Of a stretch of DNA of 64,000 nucleotides, positions 20,281 to 30,720 are shown one piece after another. Under the pieces are notes generated by a model. That model made no database searches, had not been told where the DNA came from, and worked only from the letters and a program-made list of their open reading frames with translations. Source of the stretch: Isochrysis galbana (lineage: Eukaryota; Haptophyta; Isochrysidales; Isochrysidaceae); the NCBI GenBank assembly GCA_018136815.1, contig CM030932.1, positions 9,300,001 to 9,364,000 of the forward strand, given 5' to 3'. Positions within the stretch are counted from its first letter, which is position 1. Each line of letters opens with the position of its first letter. The translations under genes were made by a program, and so were the position numbers.

Positions 20281-21387
20281 CGCTCCTCTAGTTGTGGTGA
20301 GCTGTGGAATAGCTGTGGTGGGTCTGTGTGAGGTTGTGGTTGTGACTCTGTAACATGGGATGTATGAAAAGCGGGGCGAGAGGAACGGGACGAGCGACCG
20401 GAGGCAGCACGGGAAGGGAGCACACGGGACGGCACGACGGCACGGGCGATCTATGGATGGCCGGGCATGACGAACGAGGGCAGGCGGGGAGACAGAAGGG
20501 AGGCACAAGCGAGGCGTCCTGGCGATGTCGCGGGAAGCAGAAGAAGCTGGGGTAAAAGAACCCGGGGCGACGGGAAACCTACTCGGAAACTATGGGAACA
20601 AGGGGGAAACTAATGGAACGGGAAGGGGGCGGGCGCTGGAGGAGCGGAGGGGTAAGATGAATCACATAGAAGTGGCCGAAGTGCTTCTTGCGAATGGTGC
20701 TCACATATAGTCAGCAGCAGCATTCTTCAGGTGGCCAACGACAGCACAATGATCGATCTACTGACGCGTGCTGGGGCTTGAAGGACCCCCCAAACTTGGG
20801 CATTTCGGTAGATGGCAATAAATGTATAATGTGGAGGGGAAGAGGAAGAGAAGGGGGGCGTGCGGGGTACGGCGGAGCGGCGGAGGGGAAGAAGAGGGGG
20901 GGTGCGGGGGGGAGTTACGGCGGAGGGGAGGGGAAGAAAAGGGGGGAGGGGAGGGGGGGGGGCCTTGTCCATAAATGTTTATATACCCATTACTTAATGG
21001 GGCATTTGTCAAAAAAAAACAAACCTGAGGTTGCAGCCTCTTAGCGGCTTAGCCTCTTCGTCGTCTTCCAGGACGGCCGCCTGCTGGCCTCGCGCTCCGT
21101 TGAGGAGCACGGCCCACTGCAGGAGCGCAGCGGCCGTGGGTGCCCTCTCCTGCCGCGGGGCGTCGGCACGGTCTGACTCGCCTGCCCCGTCGTTGCACGC
21201 GCGCGCTCGCAAGGCACGGTCGACGTTGGGGTTGAACATGGGGATGAGGATGAGGGAGGAGAGAGGGGGGGGGGGGTTCGTGCACGGTCACAAGGGAGCG
21301 TAGCGCGGGGCCGCGCGCGGGGCGCGGGGGGAGCGGGGAGCGGAGCCGCGGAGCCGCGCGCGGGGCGCGGGGCATATATTATATATC
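20281..21387. other. intergenic, purine-rich low-complexity DNA
   Basis: Long G/A-rich stretches (20840-20965, 21240-21375) with CGCGGGGC repeats. Long open frames on the opposite strand are products of low complexity. No gene was supported. Confidence 0.5.
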
Positions 21388-21644
21388 ATACAATAATCAA
21401 TAAATCAACCTACTTTTATAAGTGGGGGTCAATGGGGGCCTCGCGCCCCCCTCTCTCCATCGCGGACACCCCCCGGGGTAGGCCCGTACAATCAACCTCA
21501 GCCCCTGTCCTCTGGCAGGGGCTGGGCAATCACCATCCTGGCCCAGACCCTTCGTGGGCGCGGGCCGCGACTCGCACTCCCACGCCCATACTGGGCCTGC
21601 CCTCGAGCCTCGAGCTGACTCCCCCCCCTCCCCTGGTCGCCAGG

Positions 21645-22751
21645 CAAAGATGTCTCGTCAGCTTGCGAGCTCTCATGGATTTGGAGCTCGCACCGATATC
21701 AGTACTCATATCAGCTCGCAAGCCTCAAAAACAAAACTCCCCTCCCCGTGCGAAGCCTCAAAAACAAAACTCCCCTCCCTAACCCGGTGTATTCCCTCGT
21801 GCGCCCTTTCCCTTTGCCTGTGCAAACGATACTACTTAGACTTAGTTCGACAATCATAAAAACTACTTACTTTTACTTTTATGCTTCTTGCGCCCTCGCC
21901 TCCACCTCAGGCCTCGTCATCGCTCTCGTCGGAGTCGGAGTCCTCCGGTTCATCGGGAATCATCTCCAACTCCCAAGGCAGCACACCGCTTCTCGGAAAT
22001 CCGGATCATCAAAAATGTTGAGCGGCAAGGCCTGCTTGATTACAACCTTGAGCCATGCCTCCGCGACCTGCGATGGAGCAACTGCTCCAAAGTGCTTCGA
22101 GGCTGCCGCCACGAGCCGCTCCTGCCTGGCTGCCTCCTTCTCCTTCTCTGCCTCCAACTCCATCGTTGCTTTCTGCTCCGAGCGCCGCTTGCGCAGCTCC
22201 GCAACCACCTGCGCGTGCCGCTCTTTCCAAGCCGCTGTGGGTGTGCACAGCCGGATGCTGCGCGGCTTGAGCGACCCATCGATGTGGCACCTGATCTGGC
22301 TCGGCCCTCCAGTGAAGTGCAGGCCACAAAAGAGGCACTGATTCTTCTTCACGGAGTGCGAGCGACCAGCTGCCTCATCGACAGTCGACCATTCCAGCTG
22401 CGTGCCCTCAAGGCTCGCGATGCGCGCGCGGCCCCATGCGATGGGCGCGCCTGCCTCTCCCTCTCCCAGCGCGCCATCGCCAGTGCTGCCACTGCCTCCA
22501 TCCATGATGCTGCCACTGCCCCAGACTGCGAGCGAGAGCGAGCGAGCGGCGCCCCCCTGGCAGCGACGACGCACCCCGCGTCGCGACGGCACATACAGAC
22601 TTCATGAAAAGTAAAAAAAAAAGAAAGTAAAGAGCCTCTAGAGTGAGTTTTGTTTTCCCACCTCAGAGCTGATAACTGATATCAGTGATTTGGCAAAACA
22701 GAGCTGTTACTGACGTTGTAAGCTTATAACAGTACTGATGAGACATCTTTG
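21645..22751 (-). mobile_element. hAT DNA transposon remnant with 8-bp TSD
   Basis: The ends are inverted repeats starting CAAAGATGTCTC(G/A)TCAG, with further subterminal similarity (GATATCAGT and AAAACAAAACTC in both ends). The octamer TCGCCAGG is duplicated at 21637-21644 and 22752-22759, as expected for hAT elements. At 1,107 bp it is too short for a full transposase and keeps only the N-terminal part. It is inserted into the R2-type element, whose sequence (CCTGGTCGCCAGG then CATACAGAGG) rejoins across it. Confidence 0.85.
21960..22592 (-). pseudogene. hAT transposase N-terminus (BED finger)
   Basis: A 210-codon frame carries a BED zinc finger (CLFCGLHFTGGPSQIRCHIDG broken down as C-x2-C, the GG turn and a C/H pair), then a coiled Lys/Glu/Arg-rich segment, then the hAT block AWLKVVIKQALPLNIFDDP followed by DFREAVCCLG. 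In full-length hAT proteins this block precedes the RNase H-like catalytic domain, which is absent here. The product could bind the element ends but cannot cut DNA. Confidence 0.7.
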
Positions 22752-23463
22752 TCGCCAGGCATACAGAGGCCGCTGGGTGGCTCCAATGGCCAGCGTGGCA
22801 AGCGCGGGAGTGGCAGGGGGGGCCAGGGGTTGAGCCCCAGCCTCCACTGCCCCCTGAGCTGCCCTTGCTGGTCCTCTGGGAGCCCCCAAAGGCCCTCCGA
22901 GAGCAGGCCGTGGCGCGCCGCATGGCGACGCGCCGCAGGGAGAGGGGTGGAGGAGAATGGAGAGAGGGAGAGGGGGGGTTTTGCACCCCCCCCGATGGAG
23001 TGCGGTAAGAAACGGGCCCCGTTTGCGTTAGCAAACGGGCGAAGGGGGGCGGCTGGCGACAGGAGGAAGAGAGGAAGGGAGTGGCTCAAGATGTCCTTGT
23101 GGTAGGTATCGGGGGGCGCAGTCATTTATTTCTTCGAGGACTGCTCGCGGCGCGAGCTGTAAAAGGCCGTTCTGCTTCTCGACGAGAGGTCCCTCCCCCC
23201 CCACCGGTGTTTTTCCCCGGTGAGTCGCCCGACGTAGGTCGGTCCGCCTCACTGGGTTTTCCCTCATTGTAGCTTGTGGAGAGTTATAATGGGAGCCGGG
23301 GGTTTGCGAGGGGGGAGATTTGAAGGGATGCATATGTGTATGTGTCTGTGCCACCACTTTAAGGCGTGCGGGCAGGTGCGCTGAGGGGTGTCGTGATAGT
23401 ACCGGGCTAGTGTGAGTAGTGGTACTAACGCTCAGTTGTTTTATTATACAATAATCAATAAAT

Positions 23464-24088
23464 TTACAAAGTACAAAGCACTATACACTATACACTATAC
23501 TTAGAAGAGAGAGTTATGAGATAGAGGTAGAGGTAGAGGTACCGCTGTCCCGCTGTGTTTGGGACTGTGTTTTGGCTGTGTTCCTACGAAACCCAAACGC
23601 GGACTGTGTTTCCTGTGTTTGGAGAAGCCCCGGCTGTGTTTCCCAGCTAGGCGGCCGTCGAGGGCTACGGCCCCACAGCACTAAGGTTATTTATTACTCA
23701 CACAACAAGAAAACTCTAAACCTCTCCCACCAACGGCCCAACTCCCCCCGCTCCCCCGCTCCCCCGCTCCCCCGCCCCCCCCACCCCCTTCCCCCTCTCT
23801 TTCGTCTGCCCCTTCTCTCCCCCCTAACCTCTCTTCTCTCCTCTTCTTTGGCTCTCTTCTCCTGTTCTTTAGTTACGGGACCTCCCCTCTCTCGCGCGCG
23901 CTCACCTCCCAGCCCCATCGGTGGGCGAGCGGGAGGACGACTGCAAGCTCGCACGGCAAAGTAAGAGAGCGCGCCACACCCTGGCGGCGCGACGACAACG
24001 CGCGCGCGCGCGCACACACACACACACCCACACATCCCCTTCGCCCACTCCTTCCCCTCTCCTCCCCGCAGCAGACCGGCGGAGAGAG
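23464..24088. other. intergenic and 5' flank of TXNDC9
   Basis: Includes several GGCTGTGTTT copies (23540-23645), a C/T-rich tract (23740-23870) and a (CG)n(CA)n microsatellite (24000-24030) just upstream of the next gene. No coding signal was found. Confidence 0.5.
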
Positions 24089-25545
24089 ATGGCTTCCTTC
24101 CTCGGCGCAGGCAGAGACGGCGAGGGCCGTTCCTCCACCGCGAGGGACATGCTGCGTGGCATGGCCAACCCAGGGACGGTGGGAGCGGGAGGCATGAGCG
24201 GAAAGAGTGACATGGACCGACTCAACGACGCCGCCATGAAGATCACGCAGAATGCCGCTGAGCGCAACTTCCGCGCCGACGTGGAAGCCGAGGCCGCCGA
24301 GCAGGCTGCGTACGAGGAGGCGGTCAGGCATGCCAACAAGAAGGAGATCGAGGTGGAGGAGGAGATTAACGAGAATGTCGATGAGGAATTCGATGACGAT
24401 GACGAGATGAAGACACTGCAAGAGAAGCGGCTCGCCGCCCTCAAGGCGAGATTCAACGCTGAAAAGCAGCACAAGGCGCAGGGGCATGGAGAGTACCGTG
24501 AAATTGTTGAGGAGGACTTCTTGAAGGAGGTGCGCGGCTGAGACACTGAGTTGGGGATGTCTGCACGACTGAGACCACCTGGGGAGCAATGCTCGGGGCC
24601 GACGCCACCGTTGGCCGTTGGCCTTCATCAAGCCAGCCCCTGGATGCTCACGTGCACCTTTTGCTTATACACCGTTTAGTATGCCTCCACCTCTTGAATC
24701 ACACGGCAAGACCCGCCCCTATCCAATCACCCCAAAAGCTGTTTCTTGCGATTGTCGCACACAGGTATGTGGATCACTGAACGTCGTCGTACATTTCTCG
24801 CACCCAGAGTTCTTCCGCTGTCGGATCGTCGACAAACATCTACGCATCTTGGCTCCGAAATACACAGGCACCAAGGTGTGCGCCTCATTTTCTTTGGCTG
24901 CCCTGAACAAGCTTGGGTGCGCAAGCGAATCGTGGTCAAGAATCGGACTGTGATGCCATCAATCGATCCGACGGCAGGTACTCACAGGACATCTACCGCA
25001 CCCTTGAGACTGCGTGTTGCTCACTTACAACTTTGTCTCCTTGATTTCCCATCAGTTTTTGCACATCAACGCGGAGAAGGCGCCCTTTTTTGTGCAAAAG
25101 TTGGCGCTTACAGTGCTCCCGGCGGTGCTTGTATTCAAAGATGGAGTCAAGGGAGAACAACTCTTTGGATTCGAAGACATAGGCGGCAAAGACGACTTCC
25201 GTACAGAGGTGAGAGGGGCAGCTTGTTCTTGGGGCTACACGTCGTGGGCGTATTAGTCTCATGTGGAACACCCATACAGCATGACAAGAGTTCCTACTCA
25301 GATGATTGCACGCGGCATTGTGACTTCGACAAAGCCCGATGGTTTCAGCAAGTTACCTCTTCTCAACGCCTTCCCATCCACCCCTGCGTGAATAGGTGCT
25401 CGAACACTGGCTTGGGATGGCAGGGGCGATTAAGATGAAGGCCAAAGAGGTTGCTCGATTCCGTGAGCGTTACGCTGATGGGGCACGCATCACCCCCTAT
25501 TCGGACGACGATGAGTCGGGCGCCTCGTCTGACGAGGGACAGTGA
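24089..25545 (+). CDS. TXNDC9: phosducin-like thioredoxin-fold protein, TXNDC9/Plp1 type
   Basis: TXNDC9/Plp1 proteins are co-chaperones of the CCT chaperonin that affect tubulin and actin folding. Four exons (24089-24529, 24765-24875, 25056-25208, 25396-25545; all phase 0, GT-AG) give 284 residues. After an acidic N-terminal helix come LKARFNAEKQHKAQGHGEY, REIVEEDFLKEV, VVVHFSHPEFFRCRIVDKHL, FLHINAEKAPFFVQKL, VLPAVLVFKDG and FGFEDIGGKDDFRTEVLEHWL. The FFRC motif replaces the redox CxxC, as is usual in this subfamily, so no disulfide activity is expected. The tail is acidic (DDDESGASSDEGQ). All exon joins keep the conserved alignment. Confidence 0.92.
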
Positions 25546-25740
25546 AACGGCTTGCTCGTGTGTGCATATGGATTCGCGTGTGCATGTGTGATGGAGCGAG
25601 GACACGGGAAATTGGCACAAGGAGCCCAATGCGTAAACGTGCCTCGGGCCCTTTGGGCCCTCGGCCTATCTATCCACGTGTTAGCTCCAAATCAGAGGGT
25701 GGTGGGGTGTTATGATGTAATCTGTCCAACGTGTTTCCAG

Positions 25741-25893
25741 TCCTACTGATGGCGGAGCCCCTAACCAAGGTGATGAACGAAGACGACACCATAGAGGGTT
25801 ATATCATAAACGGGTCCGAGCTAAAACTAAAAGCATCAGCCAGTTCGCGGACCGACACATAATTGCTAGCAGCTGACTAATGAGCCGTTCGAA
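25741..25893 (+). mobile_element. LINE reverse transcriptase scrap
   Basis: The translation reads VLLMAEPLTKVMNEDD, then IEGYIINGSELKL, then a damaged SQFAD motif. It parallels 2422-2530. The fragment ends at the 15-bp duplication created when the element at 25894-26659 inserted. Confidence 0.75.
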
Positions 25894-26659
25894 CATAATT
25901 AAACTTCTTAATAGTCTCACCGCACACGCGGCCATGGACCCTCTACTTTCTACTCACGCAGCAAAACTTTCTACACCCCCACTCCGCCGGCCCTTTCCCC
26001 CCCGCCATCAGGCGACTCCCCCCGTGCACTACTAGGGGGATGAAGGGTGAAGGGCTTAGATATGGTCCGGTGGCCCGCGCCTCCCCCCGGTGATCATTCC
26101 CCTCCTTCCTCCTACGCCTACCGGGCTGGCGGCGTCCTCAGTCCCGACTTATCCTGTAAACAGGTGCGGGACTTACCTATTTTTCGGTGGGCGGAGCTCT
26201 CGCTCCGCCCACCCCCTTCTCCGCGCTTTCTCTCCTCTCTCCTCTCTCCTGCAGGCACGCGCGATGGCGTGCCTGCGACAGGCCAGCAGCTGCCTGCTGG
26301 CGACCCCTGGAGGCTCCTGGAGGCCAGCTCAAGGGGCAGAGGAGGCTGGGCCTGGGCCCTGGTCTCCCCTGCCTCTCCCTCGCTGGCGCTCCTGAGCCTC
26401 AGGGGCCCCCAATCTGCACATGTCTGCCTGTCGACCAGGGGGGGAGGGGGGGTTAGAGCGATGGGCTGGCCACGAGGGGCCAGGACGAGCGAATCAGGCG
26501 AGCCTGTCCGTGGGAGAGTGGGTTAGCAGGGCAGTGGCCTCTTGGCAAGCCATCAGGCATGCCAGAAGGATGGGTGGTTCCTCCCCAACGGCAGGGGAGG
26601 AGTGGAGAGAGAGGGGGGCTCGTGCCCCTCCATGGGCGAACCAAGTATAAACTTAGTTC
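25894..26659 (-). mobile_element. LINE-mobilised GC-rich element (type R1) with TSD
   Basis: A 15-bp duplication, AATGAGCCGTTCGAA, flanks it at 25879-25893 and 26660-26674. On the minus strand it starts exactly with a 9-bp hairpin (GAACTAAGT, loop TTAT, ACTTGGTTC), then GCCC and ATGGAGGGGCACGAG. It continues as a GC-rich body without a convincing protein and ends GTGAGACTATTAAGAAGTTT. That tail resembles the LINE 3' end at 27293 (GGCGAGAATATTAAAAG, then T run). A related body lies at 46512-47085. I infer a non-autonomous partner that borrows LINE machinery through shared ends. Confidence 0.75.
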
Positions 26660-26674
26660 AATGAGCCGTTCGAA

Positions 26675-27278
26675 TACACAAGATAGTTTCATTTCCCTTA
26701 AAACCCCCTTCCCCCACGCCTCATCGCCGAGAGAAAAGCCAGGCTCCCTCATTCCTCCTGCCCTTCCTCACCTACTACCCGGGACACCCTCCATCCTCGC
26801 TGCTTCTCCTTTGCCATTCCTCCTGTCCTCTTCTTCCTCCTCTTCTTCCTCCTCTTCTTCCTCCTCCTCAATGCCGCAGCTTCTGCCCCGGCGCCTGCCG
26901 CAGCTCCTGTCACAGCGGGGATCAGTCGTCAATTTAACGGGATTCGGAAACTCGGGCAAAGGGGGAATGGAGGCGTGCGTTCCCTTCGGGTGGATGACGC
27001 CGCTCGTCAGCTGCGCGTAAAGCTCCAAGTTGGCGGCTTCGGCAGCCCGAGCCAAAAACAAAACTTCCTAATAGCCTGGTGAAACCTGAAACCCCCCTGG
27101 CCCCTGGCTGGTCCCCTAGTGTACTAGCAGCAATGTACACGTGTATCTGTTCAGTATCATCATACAATGTACTATGTACTATTCCGGCAATGTGCGATCA
27201 CAGATCCTGCCCCCCCCCCCCTCCCACCACCTCCATTTTTAGCGTTGTAAGTTAGTGTTAGTGTCCAATTGTTTGGCT
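26675..27278. other. intergenic with TTC/TCC repeat
   Basis: A (TTCTTCCTCC)n tract at 26821-26872 is followed by a short open minus-strand stretch (27061-26885) reading LELYAQLTSGVIHPKG, which matches nothing I recognise. Upstream of the LINE 3' end lies a C run (27208-27218). Confidence 0.4.
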
Positions 27279-27292
27279 AATTTAAAATAATC

Positions 27293-28849
27293 AAAAAAAA
27301 ACTTTTAATATTCTCGCCACACGCGCGGCTATGTAGCTGTCCATCGTAGCCACGCCCGTTTCCCTTCCTTTCCCTCACTTCCCGCCTTGCGGCAACTCCC
27401 CTTGTGCTCTACTTAGGGGCCCAGGTTGCTGTGGGGGGGTTGGGTAGGGCAGGGGTGCACCGGCCCCTAGTGGTCTGTCCTCGCCTTCCTCCTGTGCCTC
27501 TAGGTGGCCCGTTTCTCACTGCGTCGGTGTGAGTGGTTGATTGTTGCTGCGTCTCCTTTGTTTTCATCGCCCACCCCTTTTTGGGGTGTTTTCTGGGAGG
27601 GAGACGTGCCTCAGCCTTAGGCGAGTTTTTCGGCCAGGCCGAGTGTCTCTGCTACGAGGCCGAGGTTGTCGTTCATTGTCAGCTTTCCTTTGTCGTTTTC
27701 TGTAAAAATGGGGGCGCTGAGCTCTAACGGTCTTTTCAGCTTAGGTTTTCTACCCTGGGCCACCTTACGAGTGCGCACTCGGTGATCGCCGTTTAGCGGG
27801 GCAATGCCCCTCACCAGGGTAGTGAACCTTATTAGCGTGGATTCCAAGACCGGTATGTAGTGGTACGTGTGTGATTCAAACTCTATTCTGTAGAAGTCTC
27901 TTATTATGTATCGCCATGCTATTACATAGAGGGTTTTTAGGCTGTCTGGCGTGGTTTCTGCCGGGTATGCAAACAGTCTGTCTTTTGTTTTCTGTTTTTT
28001 GGGCCTATTTGGTTTTGGGGTGTAGTTAGCGATTGCGTCTAATGTGTCGAAGATCTTCCTCGTCGCGGGGCACCACGCTAGGTGACACGAATCTTCTTGG
28101 TATTTGTCGCACATTCTGCATTTTCTCGTCGTGCTATTCTCGAATCTGTTTCTGGTACCTATCCTCCTGTGAGTGATGTGTTTGAAGTGTGGGTGTTTGT
28201 CGGTGTGTTTTAGCAACGGCCGCCCGCCTGGCTGGAAGACATTTCGTAGGTGGCGTCAGAGTCTGTTTGTTGATCTTCATTTTCTGATTCTGGGTCCTGA
28301 GAGGCAAGCCCGCGGGGGGTAGGGGTCGGTCGTGTCGCTGGCTGTCGTGCATGGAGGTGCCGCGGTTCAGGTTGTCTTGGGGGTCTTGGTGTAGGAGTGG
28401 GTGTTGGCTTCCTCTCCCTGTGTGGACAGAGATACATGATCCTTTTGTGCGTCAGACAGATTGTCAGGATGTTGTGCCCATAAGGGCCATCCGGCCGCGG
28501 GCCGCGCCGCCGAGGCGGCGCGACCCTCGTCGGGATGGGTGTGGCCTCTGCCATAAGGCATGCCCTGTGGAGTGCAGGCCCCTCCTGCCTGTTGCTGTCT
28601 CTCTGAGTCTTGCAGTCTGCTGCCCCCCATGGGGGGGGCCAGCATGGCTGTTGTGCATGGTGTGGCCGAGGCCACGGGCCGTGTGGCGCGATCGGGGTCG
28701 CGCGCACCTGTTCGGCCTCTGAGGGCGGGCGCGGCCGCTTTGCCAGCGACAGGTCCATGTGGGCAGGGGGGCCGCTCTCGGCGGGGGGCCCGAAGGAGAG
28801 GGGAGTCGCGGCGGCGCGCTCCATCGCGTCCAAGTATAAACTTAGTTGA
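27293..28849 (-). mobile_element. internally deleted LINE, ORF1 head joined to ORF2 tail
   Basis: The minus strand starts with the hairpin-like head (28831-28848), then ATG at 28824 with MERAAATPLSFGPPAESG and AKRPRPPS, an ORF1 start. Near 28205 the sequence passes directly into an ORF2 C-terminal domain with the LINE zinc knuckle (CRMCDKYQEDSCHLAWCP). That domain runs to 27617 and is followed by a 3' UTR ending GGCGAGAATATTAAAAG plus a T run. Flanks AATTTAAAATAATC (27279-27292) and AATTTAAAATTGTC (28850-28863) match at 12 of 14 positions, a likely target duplication. Endonuclease and reverse transcriptase are missing. Confidence 0.75.
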
Positions 28850-28865
28850 AATTTAAAATTGTCAA

Positions 28866-29178
28866 CAAGGGTATAGCGCCCCCACTCAGACATCTCCTTC
28901 CCCACAGCTCCTCTCTGACTGAGGAGTTGCTCCTCTCCCTCCCATTAGGCCCCCTTGCCTGCGAGACCAAAACAGGAACAGGATCCTGGCGTGGGGGGCT
29001 GTTTGAGTGTGGAGGGAGGGGCGCTCCAGCTAGCGCAGGTAGAAAGCTAGTGAAGAGCTGGGTGGCATAAGGGGGAAGGGTGCTTGCGCTTGCCGCGGCA
29101 GGGAGTCCTGTCTTGAGTTAGCGCTAGTTCCGTTCCTTTGCCGCGCCGCGACCCATAAAAATTTGTTAAAAATCAATT
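28866..29178 (+). mobile_element. possible 313-bp insertion with 16-bp duplication
   Basis: The 16-mer AATTTAAAATTGTCAA occurs at 28850-28865 and again at 29179-29194, flanking 313 bases that end in an A/T-rich tail (CATAAAAATTTGTTAAAAATC). This looks like a target-site duplication next to, and sharing one copy with, the LINE at 27293-28849. No protein is encoded. Confidence 0.45.
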
Positions 29179-29194
29179 AATTTAAAATTGTCAA

Positions 29195-29749
29195 TAGTCA
29201 ATCGTCACAAGTGGGAACGTGAACGTGCGAACGAATAGTCTTGCCGCGCCTCGGGGGGTTTCACTCCATCTCCGTGGCGATGGTGGCAGTGGCAGGTCGA
29301 GGTCCCTACCCATCTGCTCCCGTCCCTGCCCTCGTGCCACAGTGCTCTGTGGTGACCGAGAGCGCGCCCACGTCGTCACGTGTCTCCGCGTGCTCCCTCA
29401 GTCCCCCATCGCTCACTCTCCATGTCTCACGCGGGCCAAGCATCTCATGTTATGTCTCACCTTTCACTCGCACACCCAGTCACACCACAGCTCCATCAAG
29501 CCCACCACAAGGGCGGTGTCGGTAGTGAGGCAGCGAGTGTCGAGTCAGCAGTAGGTGTGAGCCCAGAAACTTCAGATTTTTTGTTAGTATCAAGTACGAA
29601 AGCAAAGAGGAAGGAGCAAGGAGTTCATCATCAAACTGCGACTAAGACTAAAGACTCACACAAACTTCATACCAGCCCCGGAAACGCACACAGAAAATCC
29701 CACTCGCGCCAGCGACGATCGGGCGAAGCCGTTCGCTACATGCATGCCA
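29195..29749. other. intergenic, no gene seen
   Basis: Mixed-composition sequence downstream of the coiled-coil gene. Open frames here show no family pattern. Confidence 0.5.
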
Positions 29750-30352
29750 TCATCCTTGATTCAAATGGTTCTGAAGCTCATCGGAGACCGTGATCAGTTC
29801 TTTGCGGACTGTGGCAATCAAGCTCACCTTGGCCTTTAGCGCCGTCACCTGCTCTTGCAGCCGCCTCTCACGACCCTTTGAATCTGAGAGCTCTGCCTGT
29901 AAACGCTGCAGCAACTTAATGTCAGATCGAGCGAGACCCCTTCCAGCCGTGGTATGCAACTTCGCGTGCTCTTCAGGGGACAGGCTTGAGCCGCCAAGGA
30001 GCACAATTTGCTCACGAGCTGCGGCGAAAGCGCGCGCCATCATCTGCATTTCAAGTCGGAGCTGTTCGACCGACTCCTGAGAGCGGCGGTGTCGTTCGCG
30101 CTCCAGCTGTAGCTCACGCTGTAAACTCGTGAGCGTCGGGCCTGATGCTGCTCGCTTGGCCGCCTGTGCCGCCGACTCCCCGCTGCGTAGGGTGTGCATG
30201 AGGGAGCTGCTCAAACTGGGCAGTGCTCGCCGTGGGCTGAGTGCAAGGCAATTGTACAATTTATGCATGTGCGGGGGACGATCGGAAAATATGCACGCGA
30301 GCGCTAAGGGTGGCGCGCACTTTGGGTTGCTTCGCTTGAGCGTGTTGCTCAT
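29750..30352 (-). CDS. coiled-coil protein, unknown function
   Basis: A 200-residue protein. The first 55 residues are basic and Ser/Arg-rich. From about residue 75 to the end it is nearly all heptad-like helix (LQRELQLERERHRRSQESVE, LRLEMQMMARAFAAAREQIV, IKLLQRLQAELSDSKGRERR, LQEQVTALKAKVSLI). One loop (GGSSLSPEEHAKLHTTAGRG) separates two coiled-coil stretches. It ends DELQNHLNQG. It could be an exon of a longer cytoskeletal or centrosomal protein. No catalytic motif is visible, and the true start may lie at a later Met, such as the one before HTLRSGESA. Confidence 0.55.
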   Translation of the reverse strand: MSNTLKRSNPKCAPPLALACIFSDRPPHMHKLYNCLALSPRRALPSLSSSLMHTLRSGESAAQAAKRAASGPTLTSLQRELQLERERHRRSQESVEQLRLEMQMMARAFAAAREQIVLLGGSSLSPEEHAKLHTTAGRGLARSDIKLLQRLQAELSDSKGRERRLQEQVTALKAKVSLIATVRKELITVSDELQNHLNQG

Positions 30353-30720
30353 GGCGCCGATGCTCCGGGCGGCGCCACGCGCGGAAGACCAGAGGGCGGC
30401 GCTGAGAGCCGTGTTTTCTTGTCTGCTTCATTCAAGTACAATATATGTACTTGGTGCTATGATAGGGCGGTCAAACAGGTTTTCATTTCTACTAGTGGTG
30501 AAAATGACCATCTCAGGATTGATAAACGGTCTTAGCGTTAGTATCACCACTACCACTAGCCCGGTACAACCACGACCACCCGCAACACATCTGACCGTAC
30601 GCCTTCATACGTGTTGTTGGTAGTTGCTAGCTCTTGCACAGGCACAGGCACAGACACAGACAGACATATTACATATTACAGATATGCGTGTAGAATGCAC
30701 TCATAAAAAAATCTGACATC
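30353..30720. other. intergenic, no gene seen
   Basis: Divergent spacer between the coiled-coil gene and the LINE. It contains ACAGACACAGACAG-like short repeats (30640-30670). The last 17 bases of the flank, starting at 30721, are the LINE target duplication. Confidence 0.5.

Larger units (their letters stand above)
21406..23445 (+). mobile_element. LINE-mobilised GC-rich element (type R2) with TSD
   Basis: A perfect 18-bp duplication, ATACAATAATCAATAAAT, flanks it at 21388-21405 and 23446-23463. It begins with a hairpin (CCTACTT, loop TTAT, AAGTGGG with one G-T pair), then GGTCAATGGGGGCCTCGCGCCC, continues as a GC-rich body without a convincing protein, and ends in a T-rich tail (CAGTTGTTTTATT). 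Without the nested hAT it is about 925 bp. A minus-strand relative lies at 56530-56822. The long duplication and T-rich 3' end point to target-primed reverse transcription by a LINE. Confidence 0.75.

Noticed and set aside
20727-21375. Pro-rich and Gly-rich ORFs in the purine-rich tract
   Set aside because: Low-complexity translation products with no domain or codon signal.
26047-27020. Protein-coding genes within the R1 element and the TTC/TCC tract
   Set aside because: Frames are Pro/Arg/Gly or poly-Ser runs, differ between copies, and the element is bounded by a target duplication.
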